Below are positions 50,090 to 60,977 of a stretch of DNA of 64,000 bases, piece by piece. The DNA is from Sphaerulina vaccinii (Eukaryota > Ascomycota > Dothideomycetes > Mycosphaerellales > Mycosphaerellaceae). Positions within the stretch are counted from its first letter, which is position 1; every line of letters starts with the position of its first letter. Location: positions 124,001 through 188,000 of the forward strand of contig JAKUDP010000012.1 in the NCBI GenBank assembly GCA_022570795.1, in the 5' to 3' direction. Made by a program: the position numbers and the translations under genes. The notes below the pieces were generated by a model, which was given only the letters and a program-made list of their open reading frames with translations, was not told the origin of the DNA and did not search any database.

Positions 50090-51028
50090 AAAGCTCGCTG
50101 GCCATTGCGAAGACGCCACAAGTGGCGGTAAGAATCACAGCTTACAGTACGTAAGCGTGGCTTCAAGCTGAGCTCACATCAGGATCAAGGATTGATATAT
50201 GAGCGGAAAGCCAGATCACGCACCCTATCAGTTCTACTACGAATCAGAACAATCCGTGGAAGTGCAAAGTAGTAAATGCTGGAGATGTTCATTGCATGGC
50301 TGGCTGGTCGCTAATTGGGCTCGCTGAACAACAATCAACAATCACACAGCCAAGCCACTGATCATTTCACAGCTAGGGACATTAGTTCAAAGACACAGAG
50401 CGATGGGAGCGCGCATCACAAATGAAGGGCACACGAGATCAGAAGGATCATGCTCGATGGCCATTTCTGCCGCCTACCATCCACCAGTGCATGACAATAG
50501 TGCTGCTTTCCGAGCTGTTCGTGGGGGCATGATCAAGGACTCGAAAGAAGCAGAAGACGATCAAATTTGCAGCCTCACAAGCCAAGCAGTGAGCCCAGTG
50601 AGATTGCGACAACGTAGCGGGTGATATTGTCACCAGCGAGTCCTGTGTGCGAATACTCCAGCGGAGTGATATCTCAAGTGGAAGCTGAAATTACTGAATT
50701 CGCGACAACATAACATAACTGCTCGCCAGGGCTCGCCAGATGTCTGACCAGGGATCCATGCCAAGCGTGGCACACAGATCAAGACAGTATCGGTGCCGAG
50801 CTCTTTGTGCTCAGCACGATGCGTTCGTGCTAGGGTGCAGCAAGCTTTATCGATCCAGTAAGGATGGGAGAGTACAAAGCCACAGCGTGCCCTTTGTTCC
50901 TACGATCAATTGACGTATGCAGGATCACGAAGCTCAGAGCTCCACCTAAGTAACATAACACCGCCAGCAACAAAACTTACAAGAGTGTTATCAGCTACTT
51001 CACGACCAAAACAACCAGAGCCTACAGA
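50090..51028. other. intergenic, 0.9 kb
   Basis: No ORF of merit. A 73-codon frame at 50403 lacks features. Probably 3' UTR plus the promoter of the F-box-like gene. Confidence 0.5.
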
Positions 51029-51613
51029 ATGTGGCAACAAGAACTCTGCCTACAGCTGCAGCGCGACAACATCCTTCCACCATCCTCCATCCTCAATCTA
51101 CAGACCTCCCGCCTGCTGCTCTTACCAGCCGAGCTCCGCAACAGGATATATCACTACATCTTCCCATCGCAAGAAGTCTTTCACCTTCGCCAAGGACGTA
51201 CCTCTCCTGCGATCCTAAGCACTTGCAAAAAGCTACGCCATGAAGTGTCCGGGATCTTCTATTCAAACACGATACTCCAGTTCGACGACCCTCAAGTCCT
51301 GCTTCACGCCCTAACATCACTCGATCCACAACTCATCTCCCTCATTCCGGAGCTCAGATACGATACCGGCGAGATATGCACAGAAGCCACGAGCTGGAGG
51401 AGCGCTTTCCGAGAACTGCCTGGGCTGGACGAGGACACGAAATTACAGGCTTTGAGAGATGTTCTGGAGAAGAAGGGTGTGGTTTTAAGGACTGGAGTAC
51501 TGAGGACCAGGATGCGAATTGGTTGTCGAGACGTTTGGACTTCTGATCCGCTTGGAGAGGCGTTGGAAGCTGTGAAGAGAGGGAGTATTGTGGGGAGGAT
51601 GATGTTTGTCTGA
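51029..51613 (+). CDS. F-box-like (2EXR/DUF-type) small protein
   Basis: 194-aa ORF, ATG at 51029. The segment LLLLPAELRNRIYHYIFPSQ is the typical start of the fungal LPxELRNxIY domain. PAILSTCKKLRHEVSGIFYS matches the second half, where an old-style F-box fold continues with FYSNT. No intron is needed. These proteins are very common in ascomycetes with unknown roles. Its C-terminus (EALEAVKRGSIVGRMMFV) is complete. Confidence is good for coding, low for function. Confidence 0.75.
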   Translation: MWQQELCLQLQRDNILPPSSILNLQTSRLLLLPAELRNRIYHYIFPSQEVFHLRQGRTSPAILSTCKKLRHEVSGIFYSNTILQFDDPQVLLHALTSLDPQLISLIPELRYDTGEICTEATSWRSAFRELPGLDEDTKLQALRDVLEKKGVVLRTGVLRTRMRIGCRDVWTSDPLGEALEAVKRGSIVGRMMFV

Positions 51614-52009
51614 AGCATCAATATCAGAAGTGTCTCTGTCAACGAGCGGCCACCAAGCTACCACGGCTCTGAAAAGGATACAGACCCATTGAGTTGGCTT
51701 CGAGAGAGCGTTTCCGACCTTGGACTGCTTGGCGCGAGGATGTCTGGAATGCACTTGCGCAAGGTCAATACTTTGAAAGCGTCATGGTCTAAATAGACCG
51801 TTCGATCTGGCACGTGGTCCTGGGTGAAAGCTTCTGTGGCCACCATGGTCTTCAAGAAGAGCCGAATGTACCACAGGAAAATACTTGATGCCAAGCTTGT
51901 ACCGCTAGTGCGACGCCACATCCGCTCTGCTGCCTTAAACTTCGGTCCTTAGCAAATAATGCTCCACAGACACGACCATTGACCTTCGGCTGCCTGAAGT
52001 TGCATTGGC
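51614..52009. other. intergenic
   Basis: 396 bp with no gene seen; the promoter of the DUF4246 gene. Confidence 0.5.
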
Positions 52010-54332
52010 ATGCGACGACATATAAATCGCACAATCACTCTGAGAATCACTCAGCACTACGGTCACCAGGCAACGTTCGGTATCAAATCAGCTCACCTCA
52101 TACCTCGGAGAAATAAGCACACTTCAGCTCCGCCTGTGCAACTTATCCCAAGGACTCCGGCCATAAGTCTGGCAGCCAGAGAAGAGATAGCCATGTCTAA
52201 ACTTCAGGCCATGATCAAGGCATTCGAAGACGCCAAGAATGCAGACCCAAATGTGAAGAAACCTCGCCGCCTTCATGGTATCGATTGTCCGGTCAATGCT
52301 ATAGCAGATTTTAGCTTCAGCATAACTCCAACTGGTCGGCCGAGGTTTCCAAACGCTATCTCTGATTGGTACGGGACTCCAATAACTCTGAGAGAGAGAA
52401 GAATGATCGCTTTGATGGGTGAAGTCACTGATAAGCCGGACTGGAATCGAAAGGTCTTTGATGAGGAGATCGTAGAGAAATGGAAGAAAGAGAATCAGCT
52501 GATGAACGAGGGCGTTGAGCCGGAGAAGATCGTGACTGAGAAGGTGAGTGAAGCGAAATGTCTTATGAAGTGCACGCCTGCTGGGGCACGAAGGTCGAAG
52601 ACAGGCTGGGTAATGAATTTTGAGAGTGTTTCAGAGATACTCGCTAACTTCTACTCCCAGGCATTCAACTATTGTATCGATGAGCTCCGAGATTATGCTT
52701 CAAAATTTGAGGAGCTCGAGATGGTACCAGCAATCAATGCCGATGGTATTGTATACAAGTCTGATACACGCATCACCGCTGATGTGAAAGAGGCTCTCAA
52801 GACTGCCGCCGCAGTGCTTGAGGATGTGTCTGATGATGACTGGCATCCCAACTCTGATGACAAGGTGCTTGATCTCGTCCACCCAAGCTTGTTTCCTCTA
52901 TTATATGGACGCTCAACAGCTCTCTCGGAAGCCGAGGGTACTGTTTCATTGGCCGAGTGCGACAAGTACATCGGGAAAGGGGCGGTAATGCCAGTACCAG
53001 AAGCCAAAGATGTGAAGGTAGAACACTTTGGCGGCCTATCTGGCTGGAGAGGCTACCACGAGCAGCACTTCTATTCCAAGAGATATCAATGGCTACCCTG
53101 TGAGGTTGCATTTCGCGAAGGTGACAAGATGGAGATCACGAGCTACATTAACAATCTCCATCCTCGTCAACATGAGCCACTTTACAAGGTCTTGCAAGAG
53201 GTTATCGCCAAGGTCGTGCCTATGTGGGATGGTGTTCTCAACAGATCTGATGCGCAACATATACCGCCACGCGATGACGCGAACGCCGATTGGATCGAAC
53301 CTACCGAGGAGCGACCTAAAGGCGAGGATGAAAAAGAAGAACTCGACGAAGACGAGATCTATGAGCTGGACGAAGAATGGAAGAACGCGCATCGCACCCT
53401 CATAATGCCCGAGCTTCCGAACGACTACAAGACCCGAGCTGAGCACTTCAAACCAGAGCATCTGGCAAGATCAAGCAAACCTGTCGATCTCCGCAAGGAC
53501 TGGGCCGACCAAGGCCTCCAAATCATCGTCAAACTAGCCAACATTCATCTTACGCCCGAGAAGCCCGACTACGATGGAGGCTCATGGCACATTGAAGGGC
53601 AGCTGAACGAACACATCTGCGCTTCGGCTCTATACTACTACGACAGTTCCAACATTACAGACTCCTACCTGTCTTTCCGAGAATCCACTTCAGTCGATCA
53701 TCTCAGCGACAAACCCTACGAGCAAGGTGACTGGACTCACATCGAGCGTGTCTACGCTATTGAACAGGACGGTCCAGCGATTCAAGATCTTGGTCGTGTC
53801 AATACTCGCGAAGGCCGCTTACTAGCATTTCCAAATGTCTTTCAGCATCGTGTTGAACCGTTTAGTCTTGTTGATAAGTCACAGCCTGGTCAGTACATAC
53901 ACAGTTCGAAGGCATGGTCTTCCCGATGTCTCACTGAATTCAAGCCCACCGCGGTGACAGGCTCGCAGACAGTTCCCCCAGCCAAACAAATCCGCAGTTC
54001 AGAGATACTTGCTAACTCTTCATTCTGCTACTCTAGGTCATCGCAAGATCCTCGCTCTATTCCTGGTCGATCCATACATCCGGATCCCTTCAACAGCGAA
54101 CGTTCCACCTCAGCAGAAGGATTGGTGGCGAGGAATGCTGTATGGACTTGATCGTGTTGCGGATCTACCCCCTGAATTGGCTGAGGAGATTGTCGAGAGT
54201 GCTGGGGATTTGCCGATTGATCTAGAGGAAGCGAAGAGAATCAGATTGGAGCTCATGGAGGAGCGGAAGATGTTCGTGAAAGACGTGGACACGAGGTACA
54301 ATCAGGAGACCTTCAGCTTTTGTGAGCATTGA
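52010..54332 (+). CDS. DUF4246 family protein, likely 2OG-Fe(II) oxygenase fold
   Basis: Three exons: 52010-52543, 52661-53888 and 54037-54332, 685 aa. Intron 1 (117 nt, GTGAGT, GCTAAC branch, CCCAG) is a multiple of three and free of stops, so the unspliced frame stays open, but the join EKIVTEK-AFNYCIDELRD fits the family. The DUF4246 core runs from RERRMIALMGEVTDKPDW to the end. In the C-terminal part His488 and Glu490 (SWHIEGQ), His574 (FQHRVEPF) and Arg590 (PGHRKILALFLVDPY) are spaced like the metal triad and 2-oxoglutarate anchor of cupin-type oxygenases; this is my inference. Met62 could be an alternative start; the first 25 residues are basic and might target mitochondria. Confidence 0.85.
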
Positions 54333-54603
54333 AGTCGCGATGTATTGGATTTGGACGAATCAGAACGACGACTAATCGAAGCACTTCAGACGACAGCAAG
54401 TTGCACATGCTGGCCTGAGCACAGAGAATATTCGCTCGTGCAAAGCTTGGCCGAAAGCCATTGTCGCTTACGCGCTTCGCCTACGAACATCATGACCTCA
54501 GAGCGTGTCTCTAGCAGATCGCAACTGAAATCGCATATATTCATGCCTGGAGAAGCACATCGACTTCTCGTAATCCAGTTATACCCGATCCATCACAATC
54601 AAT

Positions 54604-55418
54604 ATGCGTTTCTCAACATCAACCCTCCTAGCCTCCTCCCTAGGCCTAGCCCTAGCCACCGACACCAGCAAAACCCCAGGCTACACCTGCCAACCCCATT
54701 GCATATCCTCCACAATCCCCAACAATGGAACCTCCTCTCTCACCTTTGGAAAACACTACGCAGTCCTCAACCTCGACCTGATCCCGGGTATAATGTCCCC
54801 AATAATAAACACCACTGCCGGACAGGCTTTCATCAACAGCACCTCCACCTGGATAAACGCCGTTCATAGCCAAAACCCTCCACCACTCTCCATCTTCACT
54901 CGGATATATTTCTCTAATGCAAGACAACCTGAAATCGGACCTAAATCTCCATTCGCGAAAGTTGGGGGCGCTTTGGGGGATAGTAGTGATCCTAATACGG
55001 AGATTTATAAGGCTTTTCATGTTAATGAGACTGCGTTCGGAGATGTTGTTTTGCAGAAGACGAGGTATTATGCGGGTTTTGGCAATCCGCTGGAGGAGAT
55101 TTTGAGGGCGCAGCAGATTGATACTGTTATCTTGAGCGGTATTAGGACGAGTGGGGTGATTTTGAATACGGCGTATCAGTTGTTTAATCTGGATTATAAG
55201 GTGTAAGTTGTTCATCTTTGCTTGTGTGTCATGATGGAGAAGATGCTTACATTTGATGCAGATATGTTATTGCGAACAACACGATTGAGACGCCACCTTC
55301 TGGAACTGAGGTCAATACTGCTATTCTGGAGGGCATTATTCCAAAGTTGCCGGCTGATGTTATTACACTTGAGCAGGCACTTGGTGCTTTGGAGAGGAGT
55401 GGACCTGCTGTGTACTAA
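54604..55418 (+). CDS. secreted isochorismatase-like cysteine hydrolase
   Basis: Exons 54604-55202 and 55262-55418 (GTAAGT..GCAG), 251 aa. The signal peptide is MRFSTSTLLASSLGLALATD. The isochorismatase-like fold is visible in HYAVLNLDLIPGIM (catalytic Asp strand), RIYFSNARQPE, VVLQKTRYYAGF (Lys strand), and IDTVILSGIRTSGVILNTAY (the strand and loop that usually carry the nucleophile Cys). Here the expected Cys position in SGIRTSGV is Thr/Ser, so activity is uncertain. N-glycosylation sites and the signal peptide show export. Secreted members in fungi are mostly uncharacterised; some act on host isochorismate, which is not claimed here. Confidence 0.8.
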
Positions 55419-55701
55419 GGGGGCCAGGAGTGTGTTTAGGTGTATGTAGACGTAGATGTGTGATAAATGGGTCGAAATGGACAGGTGACTCTGACTGAGC
55501 CAGTCAAATCTCGATGCTTATTGTCTCTCTTTCAGCCTACTTGCTCAGATGATCGAAGGCAGCTCCACATGGATATTGATGATTGTTGTTGAAGGTGAGG
55601 TGAACTGATGCCATGAAGAAAGATCCTATCTTGCTGAGTCAGCCAAACGAGGTCTTGCTCAATTTTACAACTCTGCCATCTTAACATCACACTCAACATC
55701 C

Positions 55702-56844
55702 ATGACAAGTCGACTCCAGAAAGAGCTCGACATAGCTTGTGCCGCAGTACAACACTGCGCCGTGCTCACCAAACAGCTACAGAAAGAGACCCTCAGCCAA
55801 GACAGCCAGATCTCAAAGAGCGACTTTTCTCCAGTCACGGTTGGGGACTTCGCCTCACAAGCATTGTTGACTTCTGCTGTAAATGGCGCTTTTCCATCTG
55901 ATAACTTCTTGGCCGAAGAGTCAGCGGATGACCTTCGAGAGAATGCAGCTCTCCTGGACAAAGTCTGGGCATTGACTGAGTCTGTTAAACCAGTATTTGC
56001 GGCAAACACTCCTCCTCTGGCCACACCTCCGACGAAGGACGATTTGCTGAAGTATCTTGACTGGGGCGGTAAGCGGGAAAGCAGTAATGATGGGAGAATA
56101 TGGGTGTTTGACCCGATAGATGGTACTGCGACCTTTCTAAAAGGTCAGCAGTACGCCATCAACTGCGCCTTTCTCATTGATGGCCGCGAAGAGATCGGCA
56201 TCATTGGCTGCCCTAATGTTCTACCCGGCTCCAGCACAGTCAGCGAGACTGCAATAGATGAGCATGGTCTTGGGCTGATGATCTATGCTGTGCGTGGCGA
56301 AGGCACTTTTACGAGACCCATGCGATCGGACGGCAAGCTCGCTCCTGCGAAGAAGCTCGAACGCCATGGCGAGAACGTATTATTGGAAAACTTGATCTGG
56401 TCTGACTGTTCGACTTACACAAGCACTATACTGGAACTACATAAGCAAGTTGCTGCGAAGCTAGAGACACCATGGCCAGGAGTGGACCTCTTCAGCTCAC
56501 TCATGAAGTACGCTGCACTGGGACTTGGAAGGAGCCATGTCGTAGTTCGCATCTTCCGCTACACGTCGTGGCGTTCGAACATGTGGGACCATGCCGGAGG
56601 TGTCCTCATCTTCGAGGAAGCAGGCGGAAAGGTAACGGACCTCGAAGGAAAGCGAATAGACTTTACAACAGGCAGGAAGATGGCTGCGAGTATGTCATGC
56701 CAGCTTCATCATGTTACACTGGACCTGCTAACGTTCATCATAGACTATGGCTTGGTGTGTGCTCCAGCATCAGTCCACGAGAAGATCCTCCAGTTGGCAC
56801 AACAGGTCGTCAAAGACCATGGGCCTATACCGTACAGCAAGTGA
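55702..56844 (+). CDS. MET22: 3'(2'),5'-bisphosphate nucleotidase (Met22/Hal2)
   Basis: Exons 55702-56689 and 56744-56844, 362 aa. The 54-nt intron (GTATGT, GCTAAC, ATAG) is a multiple of three with no stop, so the frame is open through it, but splicing gives the better GRKMAANYGLVCAP. Metal-binding motifs of the lithium-sensitive phosphatase family are present: Glu72-Glu73 (LAEESADD), DPIDGT (137-142) and WDHAGGVLIFEEAGG. The enzyme removes the 3'-phosphate from PAP/PAPS, protecting sulfate assimilation and RNA turnover, and is inhibited by Na+ and Li+ in yeast. Cytosolic. Confidence 0.92.
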   Translation: MTSRLQKELDIACAAVQHCAVLTKQLQKETLSQDSQISKSDFSPVTVGDFASQALLTSAVNGAFPSDNFLAEESADDLRENAALLDKVWALTESVKPVFAANTPPLATPPTKDDLLKYLDWGGKRESSNDGRIWVFDPIDGTATFLKGQQYAINCAFLIDGREEIGIIGCPNVLPGSSTVSETAIDEHGLGLMIYAVRGEGTFTRPMRSDGKLAPAKKLERHGENVLLENLIWSDCSTYTSTILELHKQVAAKLETPWPGVDLFSSLMKYAALGLGRSHVVVRIFRYTSWRSNMWDHAGGVLIFEEAGGKVTDLEGKRIDFTTGRKMAASMSCQLHHVTLDLLTFIIDYGLVCAPASVHEKILQLAQQVVKDHGPIPYSK

Positions 56845-57079
56845 TTCGAGATCGAAGCCAACGCTATGTTACGCAAACGCGCCTTTCAAGCTTAGCTCGA
56901 GAAGCTGGAGTAGCCTACTGGTCAGAAGCTCGTAGGTGCTACAAACAGCTCAAATTATGGCTGAATCAAGGCTGAGGGCTAGCGTGGTCACAATTTAGAC
57001 ACGAGGCGAGTCGGCTTTAAAAGACCCTACTTCGCGAGTGCCTTGTGCAGACTCACCAAGCTTCATAGCTTCAAACACA

Positions 57080-57694
57080 ATGCGAGCTTCCAAGATCGCC
57101 CAAGCTCTTACCATCATCATCGGTGTCTTGACTCATGTCTGCACCTCCAAAAGCTGTCTGACAGACGGAGGTGCCTCCAGCTTCGACATTGCCTTTCGAG
57201 AAATCGCCAATGGCAACGTGGTTCTGATACCACAGTGGCTCAGCCCAAACATCACCGTCTATTCAGATAGCCTGGAACTACTGAGAGGCGGCACTGTAAG
57301 CAACTTGGTATAGTTCGGCATATCCCACCTCTGCTAATGCCACGAACAGCTTAACGCAACTGGAGCGCGCAATCCCACCGAGTTCATTGACAAATACGTG
57401 ACTCCTCTTCCAGTGCCACCGCCATCCAAGCTGCTCTATATAACTCATACCTGCGATACAATCACATCATACTGGCAGATCATCGTTGGCGACACACCTG
57501 TGCGAGGCATCAACATAGTCTTTGTGGATGTGGATACTAAGAAGATTACAAAGGTCTTCACGGAAATCAATAACGGAGCTGCGAGATATGCCATCTGCAA
57601 GTTGAACTCTACCGCTTGCATCGAGAAGTTTAATTTCACTATTGGGAATAACGCGCCAGAGTATGGAGTAGCAGGATGTCAGAAGATCTATTGA
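57080..57694 (+). CDS. small secreted protein, NTF2-like character
   Basis: Exons 57080-57295 and 57350-57694 (GTAAGC, CTAAT branch, ACAG), 186 aa. Signal peptide MRASKIAQALTIIIGVLTHV, then Cys residues at about 21 and 25. The body (SSFDIAFREIANGNVVLIPQ, ITVYSDSLELLRGGT, FIDKYVTPLP, TCDTITSYWQIIVG, KKITKVFTEINNGAARYAIC) resembles a one-domain alpha+beta NTF2-like fold. Three N-glycosylation sites. No enzyme function is visible. A plausible effector candidate next to other secreted genes. Confidence 0.68.
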
Positions 57695-57772
57695 GCTTTG
57701 TATTGTGATGATTTCAGATGAAGCAGAGTCCAAGACACGTAGTCTGGTATTTCTACATTGAACGATACTCTA

Positions 57773-58702
57773 TCATCCTTCTACTTTCTTAATGAATTCC
57801 AGATAGTCCGGATCCTGTATCGTCGTGTCTATATCGCCCGGTGCAGGCTGTTCGAACAACGTCCATGCCTCTTCTGCTATATGTCGAGGAGTTGTCACTT
57901 TCGCATCTTCGGCCACTTTGCCCTCGACCACAAGTGCTGCACAATGGACTCCTTTCGGGCCATATTCCTTGTGTAAGCTGTGCATCAGATTGTATTGTGC
58001 CGCTTTACATGATGCAAGTGAGAACTGCTAGCGTGTCAGCACGAGAACATAATGTCAGTGGAGACATGGATGCTCACGAAAGCTGGGAATGGGTTCTTGT
58101 ATAATCCGCCGCTCGTCACCAAGAATGATGGGGTGTAATACTCCTTCTTTGCAGCTGCTGCAAGCTGTGGCATAGCCCACTGTGCTACCATCAACATGCT
58201 CACCACTGAGATCTATGGCAGATATCAGCATACGAACAACGGCAATCAGAAGCACCTCAAGTTCTCAACTCACCCTCAAATCCGCCTCATAATTCACAGC
58301 ACTCCACTCCATCAACTTGCTCTGCCCAACCCTCGCAGCATTATAAAGTACACACTCCAAAGACTTCCCATGCAATCTCGAATCCAGCTCCGCAAGTGCT
58401 GCTCGTACTTTACCAGGATCCTCAAGGTCCACTGCAATGGCTTTACAGCTAGTCTCCGGAGCAGCTTTCTTCACATAATCGATATCTTCTTGTAAACGTT
58501 CCTGATTCCTTGAGAGTAGATAGATCTTATTGAAACCTTTCTCTGCGAAGAGAGAGGCAACATTTCGTCCTATGCCTGGACCAGAGCCAAAGACTACGAG
58601 AGCTCCGTGCTTGGCGGCTTTCTCTTCTTCTGTGAGTTTCTTGCTGGGTGCTTTGGACATTGTGGATTGGTCGCGTGAGGAGGTGCTGTCGCGAGGTCCC
58701 AT
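57773..58702 (-). CDS. short-chain dehydrogenase/reductase-like protein, no catalytic Tyr
   Basis: Exons 58702-58274, 58212-58078 and 58024-57773, 271 aa; Met15 (58660) is an alternative start. The Rossmann motif FGSGPGIGRNVASLFAEKGF is canonical. YNAARVG stands for NNAG and LVTSGGLYKNP is the Ser strand. The active-site position reads FSLASCKAAQYN: the Lys is kept but the Tyr four residues before it is Leu. This resembles a fungal SDR subgroup with atypical sites. It is divergent from the FAD oxidase (start-to-start 635 bp), so the two may be co-regulated. Both intron donors are GTGAGY. Confidence 0.84.
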
Positions 58703-59337
58703 GGTGAATTGATGGATAGTAGCGTGAAGGATAGGAAGAAGGGAGAAGTGAAGTGTTATTCAATGGATTGTGACGTAATCTGGATCGTCGTGAGGTTGCG
58801 AGTCATGGGCGAAACACCTACGTAGCCAGGCTGATGGACCTCAGGTCATGGTAATCTGTTGCAGTACCCATAGTGATTGCCGACGTTTGCTCTTGCTACG
58901 AGTGTAGTGGTTGATGAGAGGGTGCGGTGGAGCGTTAGTCGAGTGGTCGCGGGCCCGAAACAGCTGAATGCCAAGCTTACATGCTCTGGGACCAAGGCAG
59001 CGGATATAACAACGGTACCTGCGTATTGCAAGCTGAGCTGTACAGCGAGTACCTATTGAGTCGCGTGCTTCAGTTATGAGCATTAGTGGTTCAGAGCTGA
59101 TCCTTCAGCCAAATGCCCTTTATAGTGGAGTGAGCTGGAGGATTTTGTTGGCCAAGTAACGAGTTCTGTGGGGCTGACTTCCTTCGAAGCTGTGCAGTAG
59201 GGCAAATAGTGGTGATGGTGATTCCACTGTATAAGTACATGTTATGGTGGACCAACAATGATCATGCTGCCATGCACTCCAGTGTTTCACTTCTCGCCTG
59301 ATCTGAAGGTCTCTTATACAGCGTCGAGCCCATAGGT
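58703..59337. promoter_or_regulatory. shared divergent promoter: SDR / FAD oxidase
   Basis: 635 bp between divergent start codons, no supported ORF. The sequence TATAAGTACATG near 59230 and TCTTATACAGC near 59313 are the only TATA-like elements toward the oxidase. Confidence 0.45.
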
Positions 59338-60871
59338 ATGATCAGTATACTGGCTGTTAGCGTTGCAGCGTGGTCAGCGGCATGTCTGGACAGCTTTGCA
59401 GTCTCCGAAGCGTCGACCTTCGATGCTGATTTGGCGACTTCACTGCCCAGCGGAGCCGAGATATGCCATCCCGGATCAGCGTGTTACGCCAATGCAACCA
59501 CGAGGTGGATGCAGTCGTGGGGCATTCCACATTTCGACATCATCGTTCGCCCTACAACTCGCGAAGATGTCGAGGTCGCGATTCGAATCACGAACAAGTA
59601 CAAGAAACCATTCCTCGCCATATCAGGCGGACATGGTGCAACTTTGAGGTTGCCAAAGCTCAGGAGTGGCATGGGCATCTGGCTTGATGCGTTCAAGGAG
59701 GTCGAGATCGCAGGCGACACTGCTCACATCGGCGGAGGCATTACCAGTGGTGAACTTCGGGACCGGCTTCAAGTCCACGGGAAGCAGACAGTGACAGGAG
59801 CCTGTGATTGCACTGGAGCTGTAGCACCTATGCTGGGTGGTGGGCATGGCTGGCTGCAGGGCAGGTATGGCTTGATGGCTGATAACCTGATCTCTGCGAA
59901 TCTGGTGCTGGCGAATGGGACTTCTATCAAAGTCTCCAATACCAGCAACCCGGATTTGTTCTGGGCAATACGAGGTGCTGGCCACAACTTCGGTCTCATC
60001 ACTGACTTTGAGTATCGGGTATACGACGTAACTGCAGAGAATGCCAACTGGTCCTACGAGCAACTTTATTACTCCCTTAACAACATGGAGGATGCTCTGA
60101 AAGCCGTAAACGCGATGATCGGGAGACTCAGAAACCCAGGTCCAGTGGAGTTGATAGTATTCGGATATATTGGTAGATTTCCAGGGATCGCAGATGGAGA
60201 GGTATGATCAATATATTGTCGACTTTCCGAGACGTGCTAACTTCTGGCAGGTTATCTTGGTTCTGTACTTGATCTATCAGACCACGGCCATACCCAAGAC
60301 TTACTCGGATCCTCTGCACGCAGTCAAGACATTGAAAGTCATCTCTGGAGTGACTGATCTGTCCGGCGTATCGGTCATGATCGGATTCTCAAACGATGCG
60401 CCGCCATGCGCGAAAGACTCGCCACTGCTGCAGCGTTTTCCGATAGCACTGAAGACCTACCCGATTGTTGGAATGCGTGCTGCTGCTACTCTGCTGCGAT
60501 CTCTACCATCTGAATTCAACAGCTCAAGTATTATCCTCGAAGGCTACAGCGTGAGTGCAGTACAGTCAGTGCCCGACAGAGACACTGCTTATCCAGATCG
60601 GCTCAGCAATCTGCTCATCAGTCCTTTCATCACATCGCCTGCGGAAGACCGAGAGCTTGCCGAGCGCGGATCAAAGTATGGCCGTGACATGCGCGAACTG
60701 ATTGTTGCTGCCAGCGGCCATGAGTTGAATGCATATGTGAACTATGCACATGGGACCGAGACACAGCAGGAGCTGTATGGGCATGGATGGCGACTGCGTA
60801 GGCTGCAGAAGCTCAAGGAGAAGTGGGATCCAGAGCAGCGGTTCGGCTGGTACAACCCAATTGAGGTATAG
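59338..60871 (+). CDS. secreted FAD-linked oxidase (BBE-like, PCMH-type)
   Basis: Exons 59338-60201 and 60251-60871, 494 aa. N-terminal signal peptide (MISILAVSVAAWSAACLDSF). The FAD domain shows VRPTTREDVEVAIRITNKY, SGGHGATL (the His often bonded to FAD), GGGITSGELRDRLQVHGKQ, TGACDCTGAVAPMLGGGHG (the second attachment Cys region), LFWAIRGAGHNFGLI. The C-terminal DPEQRFGWYNPIEV resembles the berberine-bridge end motif. Family members oxidise alcohols, sugars or alkaloid precursors. Pairing with an SDR suggests a small redox pathway. Substrate unknown. Confidence 0.87.
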
Positions 60872-60977
60872 GTACTGACTCGGTATTTACACCCCATGCG
60901 TAGGGTGCTTGTTCGTCCTCATTTTGCATCCAACTTCTGCTGTGTCTTGCTATGCAGGCAACAGGAGTTATCCTTCA

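Noticed and set aside
54652..55215. 187-codon minus-strand ORF
   Set aside because: Antisense to the secreted isochorismatase-like gene, which has signal peptide, splice sites and family motifs.
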